From NCBI GenBank assembly GCA_014859065.1, contig JACUUU010000005.1, forward strand, positions 1-35,114: a stretch of 35,114 nucleotides of DNA, given 5' to 3'. Both the position numbers and the translations under genes were made by a program. The notes under the pieces are model-generated. The model made no database searches. It was not told where the DNA came from and worked only from the letters and a program-made list of their open reading frames with translations. Source of the DNA: Anaerolineales bacterium (GTDB lineage Bacteria > Chloroflexota > Anaerolineae > Anaerolineales > UBA4823). This document shows, in pieces, positions 1-9,059 of the stretch; within the stretch, counting starts at the first letter, position 1; each line of letters opens with the position of its first letter.

Positions 1-788
<788 letters not shown>

Positions 789-902
789 AAATCGCATCTT
801 GTCGATGCGTTACGTATCGTTTGTTACTTTCGCCAGAATTGTCGAGTTCTCGTCTTCCTATCACTCTTCAGTTGTTAAGGTTCCGTCATATTAGCGGGCA
901 CT

Positions 903-931
903 ATTCTACCAGTCGCACTTACCCTTGTCAA
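903..931 (-). promoter_or_regulatory. rRNA promoter P1 (proximal)
   Basis: Minus strand TTGACA (931-926), 17-nt spacer, TAGAAT (908-903), upstream of 16S. Confidence 0.75.
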
Positions 932-1088
932 GCTTGTTTCAGACTAAAGCGCCGATGCCTCTTCAGCATCGACGGTCATGTGCTCCGACAAGCTTCATGC
1001 TTTCTTGGTATTTGACGCAGGGCGCCGCCCCTCTAACTTTTAGTGGTCTGCCTTCCTCGGCGAGACACTCTTTTCTCACTGCCCTTTT

Positions 1089-1116
1089 ATTATACTTGGT
1101 TTGGGACATTTGTCAA
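1089..1116 (-). promoter_or_regulatory. rRNA promoter P2 (middle)
   Basis: Minus strand TTGACA (1116-1111), 16-nt spacer, TATAAT (1094-1089). Confidence 0.8.
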
Positions 1117-1280
1117 GGTGCATCATCAATTGCCACAAACCTAAACTACCGATGCCTTCAGACATCGGCCCGTCAGACCGACAAGCCACTTGGCTCTGGT
1201 CTCTGACGCTGGGCGTCTATTATTCACTCATGTCACAATCTTCCCCTGTCAGGGCAAGATCTTCAACTTTTGTTATCTTT

Positions 1281-1308
1281 ATTATATTCAATCTTCAAGG
1301 GCTGTCAA
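1281..1308 (-). promoter_or_regulatory. rRNA promoter P3 (distal), with A-rich upstream tract
   Basis: Minus strand TTGACA (1308-1303), 16-nt spacer, TATAAT (1286-1281). A-rich UP-like sequence lies upstream (1310-1345). Confidence 0.8.
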
Positions 1309-1379
1309 GCTCATTTTCTCTTTTTTACATATTTCTTGTAGATTCTCCCTCCTGCCCCCCTGCTTCATTCCCTTTTCAA

Positions 1380-1985
1380 TCACTTCATCATTTGCCTACC
1401 TGCCAGTGCCCTTAAAAGCGTGCTCTGATCAGCGTATTCTAGATCTCCTCCCACTGGTAATCCTCGCGCCAGCCGCGTCACCTGAACTCCTTTCGGTAAA
1501 AGCTGCTGCTGTAAATACATCGCGGTTGCGTCCCCCTCCATGCTCGGATTCGTAGCAAGGATAACTTCGGTTACACCACCTTGGTCCACCCTGGCAATCA
1601 ACTCTCGAAGCTTGATATCTTCAGGTCCGATCCCCTCGATTGGCGAGAGCGTTCCATGCAAGACATGATACTTTCCCTGGTAACCCTCCGTGCGCTCCAA
1701 CGCCAGGACATCTAATGGGTCCTCAACCACACAGATCACATCGGCTTGCCTATCTTTACTCTCACATATCTCGCATTCCTCTTTTCCAACCTCGGTTATG
1801 TTAAAGCAGACCTGGCAATAAGTTATTTTGCTCCTTAACGCGGTTAGCGATGCTGCCATTTCATCAGCCAGATCATCCGGTGCCTTTAACAAGAAAAAGG
1901 TCAGTCGAGATGCAGTCTTTGGTCCTACCCCAGGCAAACGCGCGAAAGCAGTAATCATATTTTGAATAGGTCCAGGCAATAGCAT
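1380..1985 (-). CDS. recR: Recombination mediator RecR
   Basis: Protein has the RecR HhH (LPGVGPKTASRLTFFLL), the zinc motif CQVCFNITEVGKEECEIC and a Toprim region (VICVVEDPLDVLALE). Synteny dnaX-ybaB-recR. Confidence 0.97.
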   Translation of the reverse strand: MLLPGPIQNMITAFARLPGVGPKTASRLTFFLLKAPDDLADEMAASLTALRSKITYCQVCFNITEVGKEECEICESKDRQADVICVVEDPLDVLALERTEGYQGKYHVLHGTLSPIEGIGPEDIKLRELIARVDQGGVTEVILATNPSMEGDATAMYLQQQLLPKGVQVTRLARGLPVGGDLEYADQSTLLRALAGRQMMK

Positions 1986-2067
1986 TTTCTTATTTCCTCA
2001 GCTGGTCATCCGGCCAGGCACTCTAATGCACCATGAAATCAGCTCACCTGTTTGTCAGCCTGGGGCT

Positions 2068-2388
2068 TTAGAATGATAGACCACCAGCCAATGGTCCCAG
2101 CCGTTCAGCTGCCATCTCCCGCGATTGGTCCAAAGCTGCATTTACTGCGCTTAGGATTAAATCCTGGAGCATTTCCACGTCAACATCTTCCAACAATTCT
2201 GCTTCGATCTCAACCTCCCGGCAGCGCTGGTCGCCAGTCATCGTAACCTTAACTACTCCGCCTCCTACAGTTGCAGTAACCGTTTCTTCAGCCAACTGCG
2301 CTTGAGTAGCCTGTACCTGTTCCTGAAGTTTTTGCAATTGCTGCATCATCCCCGCTTGCCCCTTCGGTCCTTTGAATCCTTTCGGCAT
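2068..2388 (-). CDS. YbaB/EbfC family nucleoid-associated protein
   Basis: 106 aa; MMQQLQKLQEQVQATQAQLAEETVTATVGGGVVKVTMTGDQRCREVEIE is typical of the family; lies between dnaX and recR. Confidence 0.95.
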   Translation of the reverse strand: MPKGFKGPKGQAGMMQQLQKLQEQVQATQAQLAEETVTATVGGGVVKVTMTGDQRCREVEIEAELLEDVDVEMLQDLILSAVNAALDQSREMAAERLGPLAGGLSF

Positions 2389-2518
2389 TTTCCCTCCAAA
2401 TCTAAGCTTAGTAGTTTATTTTCCTGTTCTCTTGCACGATAAAGCACAAATCTCTATAAAATAATCTTTCCCTACACCTGGTGTTTCAGCTATTGTTCAT
2501 CCACTCTCCAGGTATTGC

Positions 2519-4114
2519 TTATTGCACATCTACTATCTCTCCACCCAGATCTCGTAATGCGGAGGCAACCATCCCTTCATTGTCCACCTCATCAGGAATA
2601 GCCGATCGCTGCGCTGTGCTGATAATACACTTGATGTGAACTTCTTTTTCTAACACCTGGGATAAGACTTTTTCTACAATAAGAAGATTGTCCTTTTTTG
2701 TCATCTGATTTTTCAATACATCACTGGCATAACCCAAGATCAGGGTATTTCCCCTCATTACTCTGGTTTTGCATGAATTTAATAAACCATATGTGTTGGG
2801 GTTTTGTCGCCGTACCAGGTTTAGAATTTGCTGCCAGTTACTCATCAAGGACTGTAATGATTGGTGGTCTTCTGAAGCAATATCCCCTGAAGCTTCTCGA
2901 TTTTCCCGAGATCCCACCTCTTCGCGCTTCCTTACCGACGCCTCCTTTTTTGCGGCTGCGATTTTAGAGTTAGAATCATCATTTCCTCCCCCGAGATTTT
3001 CAGAACCACCAGTAATATCTACACCCTCTTCCCTGTTGGAAGCATCTAAAGATCCGACAAACGCCATTTCGAGTGGGAGGGCTGGCTGCCAGGCTGCAGC
3101 TGTATTTGTAGCTGCCTGGTTGAAATTCTGGATTACCAGCAGCAGATTGCTCACCTCAAAACGATCGGCATGCTCTCTCATCAAAGCCAGCGCTTCTGCT
3201 GTTGCATCGACTTGGCTTACATTTTTCATTCGGATCAGAAGCAAGTTGCGCAAGTAGTCCACGACTTGCCGGGCGAACTGGCGGGAATCGCTGCCCGCAT
3301 CCAAAGCCTGGTGAATGTCACTAAGTCCCTTACCTGCATCGCCGGCTATCAGGGCTTCGATCACACTTCTCACCGCCTGGTTAGTGGCAGTTCCCAGGAC
3401 TTTGTGCGCTAATTCGAGGTCGATATCCTCGCCAGTAGAAGCCAGCTGATCGAGCAAGGAAATGCCATCACGCATACTCCCGGTCGCCTGCCGGGCTATA
3501 AAGGTCAGTGCATCTGCAGAAACTGTGATTTTTTCAGCTGCCGCCAGATTAGTCAATAAATCGGCTATTTCGCTGACAGCAATCCGTTTAAACTCGTGAC
3601 GCTGGCAGCGAGAGTGAACCGTCGCAGGTATTTTGTGTGGCTCGGTGGTCGCCAGTATAAAAATTGCGTGTGCTGGTGGTTCCTCTAGAGTTTTAAGTAA
3701 TGCATTGAAAGCTGCCGTGGACAGCATGTGTACTTCATCGATTATGTAAACTTTAAACCTGCCCTGGTTGGGAGAAAAGTTAATCTTATCTCGCAAGTCA
3801 CGCACATCATCCACACTGGTGTTAGAGGCCGCATCTATTTCTATCATGTCTAAGAAGCGTCCCTGGTTGATTGCCTGGCAGCATTGGCATCCATCACAAG
3901 GTCGTTTTGAAAGGTCTTCATCCAGGCAGTTAACCGCTTTTGCCAGTATGCGCGCCGTGGTCGTCTTTCCAGTTCCACGCGGACCGGCGAACAGCAGTGC
4001 GTGGACGATCCGATCTGCTGCCACTGCGTTACGCAGCGTGTTGATTACATGTTCCTGACCTACCACTGAATCCCATTGGCTCGGCCGCCATTTTCGATAC
4101 AACGCTTGTGACAT
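2519..4114 (-). CDS. dnaX: DNA polymerase III subunit gamma/tau
   Basis: MSQALYRKWRPSQWDSVVGQEHV, Walker A GPRGTGKTTTARILAKAVNC, zinc cysteines CDGCQCC, DEVHMLSTAAFNALLKTLEEPP. Confidence 0.98.
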   Translation of the reverse strand: MSQALYRKWRPSQWDSVVGQEHVINTLRNAVAADRIVHALLFAGPRGTGKTTTARILAKAVNCLDEDLSKRPCDGCQCCQAINQGRFLDMIEIDAASNTSVDDVRDLRDKINFSPNQGRFKVYIIDEVHMLSTAAFNALLKTLEEPPAHAIFILATTEPHKIPATVHSRCQRHEFKRIAVSEIADLLTNLAAAEKITVSADALTFIARQATGSMRDGISLLDQLASTGEDIDLELAHKVLGTATNQAVRSVIEALIAGDAGKGLSDIHQALDAGSDSRQFARQVVDYLRNLLLIRMKNVSQVDATAEALALMREHADRFEVSNLLLVIQNFNQAATNTAAAWQPALPLEMAFVGSLDASNREEGVDITGGSENLGGGNDDSNSKIAAAKKEASVRKREEVGSRENREASGDIASEDHQSLQSLMSNWQQILNLVRRQNPNTYGLLNSCKTRVMRGNTLILGYASDVLKNQMTKKDNLLIVEKVLSQVLEKEVHIKCIISTAQRSAIPDEVDNEGMVASALRDLGGEIVDVQ

Positions 4115-4242
4115 ACCTTTACCTTTCTTCCCAAAAGTGTACCAGATGCCGGATGGTAAGGCAAGTAAAGCCCATCTGATTTCACTTATTCGGAAGGTCG
4201 TTTATCTTACAACAAATAACTTTGTTTATAGTATCCTGTGGT

Positions 4243-5058
4243 TTATGGAACCCGATAAGTCGCCCGCACCTGGCCTTGATCATCTAGCACGGTCACTAAT
4301 TCACCAGGCTGCCAAACCGGCTCGTCAAGTCCCCAGAACAATTGTACGGATGTCGACTGACCTGCCCTGGTATAAATATATACAGCACCAGCCTCGAACA
4401 ACTTGAATTGCGGGAAGGTGAACGTCAATCCACCTTCTTCTACCAGTTGCCAACCTTCCAGAGAAAGCTCACCTGAGCCGCTCCTTTTCAACATAACTCG
4501 TTCATTCGCCAGGTCACCTGCCCCAATAACGCTATCAATAATTATTTGAGCTTCTCCACCCTGCTCAGGTGCAGTTGCTGTAACTCGCGGAGTCGCGGTA
4601 GCTGTTGGCATAGTTGCAGTTTGTGTTGCTGTCAACGTCGCTGTAATAAGTTGCGGGATAACCAGCAGCTGCCCGACATCCACCCTATTAGGGTCGCTGA
4701 TATTGTTCGCCTCCATCAACAGCTCTAAACTTAAACCAAATCTGGAAGCGATGCCTCCCAATGTATCCCCACTCTGCACCTGGTATTCGGTTATGACAGG
4801 TGTTGCCTGCTCTTCTGCTGCTTCGCTGGTTCTTTCGTCTATCTGCTCGACCTCTTCTGAAGGTGTTCCTGTGCCCTCAAAGCCATGTGATGGTGTCTCC
4901 GACCATCCTGGTTCTACAATCGGGATATCCGCTCCACTGATTTCATCCATCGTCGGCGCACGCGCTCGATCCCAGAGTGAAAGGACAATCAGCACAGTGA
5001 TGGCTGATACGACCACATTGATCAGCAGGTAGTAGAAAAGGCGCTTCCAATTTCTCAT
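4243..5058 (-). CDS. Membrane-anchored LysM-domain protein with C-terminal lamin-tail-like domain
   Basis: N-terminal TM helix (RLFYYLLINVVVSAITVLIVLSLW), LysM (YQVQSGDTLGGIASRFGLSLELLMEANNISDPNRVDVGQLLVIP), T-rich linker, C-terminal LTD-like sequence (ANERVMLKRSGSGELSLEGWQLVEEGGLTFTFPQF). Confidence 0.8.
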   Translation of the reverse strand: MRNWKRLFYYLLINVVVSAITVLIVLSLWDRARAPTMDEISGADIPIVEPGWSETPSHGFEGTGTPSEEVEQIDERTSEAAEEQATPVITEYQVQSGDTLGGIASRFGLSLELLMEANNISDPNRVDVGQLLVIPQLITATLTATQTATMPTATATPRVTATAPEQGGEAQIIIDSVIGAGDLANERVMLKRSGSGELSLEGWQLVEEGGLTFTFPQFKLFEAGAVYIYTRAGQSTSVQLFWGLDEPVWQPGELVTVLDDQGQVRATYRVP

Positions 5059-5120
5059 GACTTCTCTCAGATATTGAGCGTTCTTTGCCCGTCAAACCCC
5101 ATCATAGCACAATATGCTGG

Positions 5121-5149
5121 TTGACGGGGGTCGATTTCCAAACTAAAAT
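5121..5149 (+). promoter_or_regulatory. Candidate promoter of the NYN-domain gene
   Basis: TTGACG (5121-5126), 17-nt spacer, TAAAAT (5144-5149). Confidence 0.5.
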
Positions 5150-5246
5150 GAGTTCATTCATCCTTCAAAACACCTTTAGCAGACAACTTCACACAATTTG
5201 TTAAGATTGTTCTGGCACCTTCTGCCTAATACTTTCAGGATCATCC

Positions 5247-5720
5247 ATGCCATTTATAATCGACGGTCATAACCTCATCCCAAAAATACCCGGGCTTGAC
5301 CTGGAGGTTGTGGATGATGAAATACAACTGGTAGAGTTGTTGCAAGAATTCTGCCGCATCACGCGCAAAAAAGTCGATGTTTATTTCGACAACGCCCCAC
5401 CAGGATCTGCCCGTTCACGTCATTTTGGTAGTGTAACGGCTCATTTTACTCGGCAGGGTTATTCTGCCGACCAAGCCATCCAGGGCAAGCTTAAACAGCT
5501 AAAACGCGCGGCTGCTAATTGGACGGTTGTGAGCTCTGATCACGAAGTCCAATCCAATGCCCGCACGCTCCATGCTCGTGTTATATCGTCCGAGCAGTTC
5601 GCGGCTGACTTAATCGAAATTTTATCTCGGAAGGATAAAGAACAACCCGAAAATGAGCGCCTGGACCCCTCAATGGGTGATTTGCGTGAGTGGTACCGTT
5701 TGTTTGGTATCGATGAATAA
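5247..5720 (+). CDS. NYN-domain (YacP-like) putative ribonuclease
   Basis: MPFIIDGHNLIPKIPGLDLE..., VDVYFDNAPPG and WTVVSSDHEVQSNARTLHARVISSEQFA are typical of the YacP/NYN PIN-like fold. Confidence 0.85.
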   Translation: MPFIIDGHNLIPKIPGLDLEVVDDEIQLVELLQEFCRITRKKVDVYFDNAPPGSARSRHFGSVTAHFTRQGYSADQAIQGKLKQLKRAAANWTVVSSDHEVQSNARTLHARVISSEQFAADLIEILSRKDKEQPENERLDPSMGDLREWYRLFGIDE

Positions 5721-5799
5721 TGAATGAATTATTTTGGACAATTCTTCTCGAATTTCTAATCATTTTTTAATGCAATTTAGATCAATTTGGGGTATATTA

Positions 5800-5942
5800 A
5801 GGACATCGACACCTGCCCTCCCTTTTATTGGTATTTCAGGTGTCAGCCACTGGAAAAGATGCACCAGCACCAAATGTTGGTTACTAACCGGTGGCCCTCC
5901 TTAGAACGCCGGGCGTGCCCCCCCCACGTCCGGCGGTTTTTT
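5800..5942 (+). ncRNA. Candidate structured small RNA ending in a Rho-independent terminator
   Basis: Intergenic. Stems 5808-5815/5837-5844 (GACACCTG/CAGGTGTC), 5846-5853/5888-5895 (GCCACTGG/CCGGTGGC, one G-U) with inner 5864-5869/5875-5880, then terminator 5907-5942. The 5' end is inferred from a weak -10 (TATATT, 5793-5798). Confidence 0.5.
5907..5942 (+). terminator. Strong Rho-independent terminator with C7 loop
   Basis: CGCCGGGCGTG (5907-5917) pairs with CACGTCCGGCG (5925-5935), 11 bp with one G-U. Loop CCCCCCC, followed by GTTTTTT. Confidence 0.88.
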
Positions 5943-5994
5943 ATCACATCCGATATAGTAATTCGCAGCGAATAAACCTGGCTTTCCTTTTACC

Positions 5995-6756
5995 TCATGC
6001 AATGTCCCCAACCGATGGATATACTCTAGTCGGGATATAAGGATATGCATCGATATCCTCTTCCCGAGTTACTCCAGAGAGCACCAGGATGGTTTCCATA
6101 CCACTCTCTACACCACTGATGATATCTGTATCCATGCGGTCTCCCACAATGATGGTGTCTTCAGAGTGCACCCCCAGGTAATTCAACGCCATACGCATCA
6201 TCAATGGATTTGGTTTTCCCACAAAAAATGGTGTTACCTGCGCAACCTCCTTGATTAATGCAGCCACTGCCCCGCAAGCTGGCACCAAACCCTCTTCTGA
6301 AGGTCCCGAAGAATCAGGGTTCGTTGCTACAAATCGTGCACCACTCATTATCAAGCGGATCCCTTTTGTGAGCACTTCCTGACTATATGATTTGGTCTCA
6401 CCCAGCACCACATAGTCAGGATTATGATCGGTGATAATATAATCGATATCATGCAGTGCGGAGGTCAAACCACTTTCTCCAATGGCATAAGCTGTTCCTT
6501 TGGGGTTCTGCTTTTCCAAGAAAAGCGCAGTCGCCATCGCTGATGTGAAGATCAAATCTGATGAAATATCCAACCCGATGCCCCGCAATCGGTAAGCCAA
6601 ATCTTTGGGCGTATATAGGGAGTTATTGGTAAAAACCAGAAATTTTAGATTGTTCTTTTTAAGGTTTTCGATGAATTGGTTAGCTCCCGGTATGATGGTT
6701 TTACCGCTGATGAGCACACCGTCCATATCAATTAGATAGTTTTTTTTATTTTTCAT
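5995..6756 (-). CDS. HAD superfamily (subclass IIA, NagD-like) hydrolase
   Basis: [18 protein letters not shown] (DxDGV), [26 protein letters not shown]. Confidence 0.93.
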   Translation of the reverse strand: MKNKKNYLIDMDGVLISGKTIIPGANQFIENLKKNNLKFLVFTNNSLYTPKDLAYRLRGIGLDISSDLIFTSAMATALFLEKQNPKGTAYAIGESGLTSALHDIDYIITDHNPDYVVLGETKSYSQEVLTKGIRLIMSGARFVATNPDSSGPSEEGLVPACGAVAALIKEVAQVTPFFVGKPNPLMMRMALNYLGVHSEDTIIVGDRMDTDIISGVESGMETILVLSGVTREEDIDAYPYIPTRVYPSVGDIA

Positions 6757-6934
6757 GGCAAATATCCATATTAATCAAGACTACATAACAACACCTGATT
6801 TAGTTTCATCAGGTGACCAAGGAGGTCCAAATTTTGATTGAGATTAAAGCGTATCTTCGATTATACCAGCCAGCAACAATTATTTCTGTCACCCAATAAT
6901 GTCACTTGAAGTAGAAGTAGAAATAAAAATTGGC

Positions 6935-7586
6935 TTAACCAGACTTTGATATCGTCCCCAGACCATTAACTTTATTCAGATAAACCATCACGCGAGCATC
7001 AAGCTGAGAAAGGTAATCATAACCAAGCTTGTTTGCAACTTCAACCCCCACTTCCCGGAACAACTCGATTGTCACGAACAAAGCCCACCAATTCTGCATA
7101 CTCGCTCTTGCTGGGTGGATCAGGGATATAAGCCTTGTAGGTCGGCGGTCTCAATCTCGCTGCCAGTTGGTCTTTATCCAGCAGAAGGCAGTAACCTACA
7201 TCTAAATCTTCAGGGAGTTCCTCAGCTTCAACAATCTGCTGCATTATTTCAAACGCCCATAATGTGAAATCGATCTTGATCCCATCCTCATATTGGGTAA
7301 TATAAGCAAATCTCTCGAAACCTTTTTCCAGTCTGATCGGATCGCGATAGACTACCAGCACATCACCGAAATCTTCCAACCAGCTTAGATCTTCAAAGTA
7401 AGGGTGGATATCCTTTACAATTAAAATAATATCGTAGTCAGAAAATGAGTCAATAATCCCACCTGGAACAGCTCGGGTGCTGGTCAACAAAGCTGCACGA
7501 ACATCATCCCTTTCTCGCGCCCATTGGATGATATTTTGAGTAACCGGATCGTTATTAAAAAAAGTTCCCTTAGAATGGCTCGCCAT
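6935..7586 (-). pseudogene. Aminoglycoside 6-adenylyltransferase-like (AadK family), internally deleted and frameshifted
   Basis: N-terminal ORF 7041-7586 (TQNIIQWARERDDVRAALLTSTRA...FSDYDIILIV) ends out of frame. A +1-shifted frame just downstream (stop at 6935) reads WALFVTIELFREVGVEVANKLGYDYLSQLDARVMVYLNKVNGL, resembling the family C-terminus. Confidence 0.8.
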
Positions 7587-7611
7587 CTTCTAAACGCCCT
7601 TTAATCATCCC

Positions 7612-8925
7612 CTAGGTATCACCACTCTTTCCCCCAGAAACGGGTATACTTTCCTCTCGTCCCGTCGGAAGCTTCAAGATTGCTAACATCATCGCGCCGA
7701 GGTAAAGCAGTCCTGTAGCTAAGAAGGTTGTCCGCAATCCAAACCAAATCGCCAGCCCGGATCCAATCAGTGGGGCAACTGACCGCGCGCCTGAGATGAT
7801 CGAGTTGTCCAAACCAAAGACTGCCCCTTCCCTGCCTTCCTGGGTGAACTTGGCCAATAGAGCGCTGATGGCTGGCAAGATGCCTCCCACTGGAATGCCT
7901 GCCAGCGCTTGTAGCCCGATCAGTTGCCAGTCTCTGGTTACCATACTCTGGGGAATATATAGTAATCCGACTACCCCCATGCACACAATCACAATTTTAC
8001 GATGCCCAATCCGATCACCCAAACGACCCAGATAGACAGCGCTTATAGTTGCAGTTGCTGCATGCGCTCCGATCATTAAACCGGTCATGGTGTTGACTCT
8101 ATCTTCTCCAACCATTAGACTGGCAACAAACAATGGAGCAACCGGCACGATCATCATACGACCTAGCTGGCTGAAGAACCTCAATGTGTATGCAACCCTT
8201 ACCCCCGATGACCGCAGGATCTCCCGCCATGCGCTCATGAAGCTCTTACGTTTTTGAACTTCAGTTGGTACAAAGCTCTCTTTTACTCCCCACCAGACCA
8301 ATAAACCCGCTGCAAACAGCAGCGCTGAGGTAACATAAAAAGCCTCACTGTAACCAAAAGTATCGGCAACTACCCCGCCTAAAAGTGGTCCCAGGGCAAT
8401 CCCTGCTCCCAGACCAACTTGAATTAAACCCATGGCGTATCCCATCTGCCGCCGTGGAGCTATCCCGGCAATCAGAGCATTAGCGGCTGCCATGGTCCCA
8501 GTGATCAAACCCTGGATTGCTCGTAATACCACCAGCTCTTCTGCCGAACGCACGAATGCCATCAACAACAGGAGAATCGCGCCACCGAACATCGAGCGCT
8601 CGACCATTAATTTGCGCCCGTAACGGTCTGCAACCGACCCCCAAACCGGGGATGCAATCATCATAGTGATCGCCTGGGCAGAGAAAACCGCGCCTGCCAG
8701 AAACTCTATGCTCAATCCGGTCTGAGTCCCCAATTCTCTCACGTACAATGGCAGGAACGGGAAAATGCTCGAAAAACCTACCGCTGTCATCAACTGTCCG
8801 AAGAACATGATGTAGAGCGTTCGCTCCCAACCAGGTGTGATCAATTTCCTGAAATGTTTTGTGATGCCTGTGTTAATCCTTTGAATCGTCATGCAACTGT
8901 CACCACATTCTCTCCGGCCCCACAT
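7612..8925 (-). CDS. Major facilitator superfamily transporter
   Basis: 437 aa, ~12 hydrophobic segments, MFS motif [16 protein letters not shown] and [13 protein letters not shown]. Start could be internal (MTIQRINTG). Confidence 0.93.
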   Translation of the reverse strand: MWGRRECGDSCMTIQRINTGITKHFRKLITPGWERTLYIMFFGQLMTAVGFSSIFPFLPLYVRELGTQTGLSIEFLAGAVFSAQAITMMIASPVWGSVADRYGRKLMVERSMFGGAILLLLMAFVRSAEELVVLRAIQGLITGTMAAANALIAGIAPRRQMGYAMGLIQVGLGAGIALGPLLGGVVADTFGYSEAFYVTSALLFAAGLLVWWGVKESFVPTEVQKRKSFMSAWREILRSSGVRVAYTLRFFSQLGRMMIVPVAPLFVASLMVGEDRVNTMTGLMIGAHAATATISAVYLGRLGDRIGHRKIVIVCMGVVGLLYIPQSMVTRDWQLIGLQALAGIPVGGILPAISALLAKFTQEGREGAVFGLDNSIISGARSVAPLIGSGLAIWFGLRTTFLATGLLYLGAMMLAILKLPTGREESIPVSGGKSGDT

Positions 8926-8945
8926 ACCTCTCAGCCATTATAACA

Positions 8946-8975
8946 ATTAAAAAACGCAGTAGGTGTTACTGCGCT
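8946..8975 (-). terminator. Terminator retained downstream of a decayed tRNA copy
   Basis: Minus strand GCGCAGTA-ACACC-TACTGCGTTTTTT; near-identical to 10513-10541. Confidence 0.8.
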
Positions 8976-8983
8976 TGAAACAT

Positions 8984-9018
8984 GGGCTCGACAGGATTCA
9001 GACCAACGACCAAACGGT
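8984..9018 (-). pseudogene. Remnant of the 3' half of tRNA(CAU)
   Basis: tgggctcgacaggattcagaccaacgaccaaacggt aligns to tgggcccggtaggattcgaacctacgaccaaacggt of the intact tRNA at 10549-10620; similarity ends in the anticodon loop. Confidence 0.8.
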
Positions 9019-9059
9019 ACACAATCCATATTCACAGGTAAAATCGGCAATTAAATGTC

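Noticed and set aside
2769-3257. 162-aa + strand ORF
   Set aside because: Antisense to dnaX; low-complexity Ser/Ala-rich translation, a codon-bias mirror.
4211-4226. AACAAAtaacTTTGTT inverted repeat upstream of dnaX
   Set aside because: Six AT-rich base pairs in an AT-rich spacer, easily explained by chance; no further support.
5787-5975. 62-aa ORF over the candidate sRNA
   Set aside because: It spans the stem-loops and terminator, has no SD and no family resemblance; the RNA structure explains the region better.
6041-6060. AGGATAT/ATATCCT inverted repeat
   Set aside because: Short and inside HAD coding sequence near the C-terminus; likely chance.
7619-7984. 121-aa minus-strand ORF
   Set aside because: Alternate frame within the MFS gene; composition is not protein-like.
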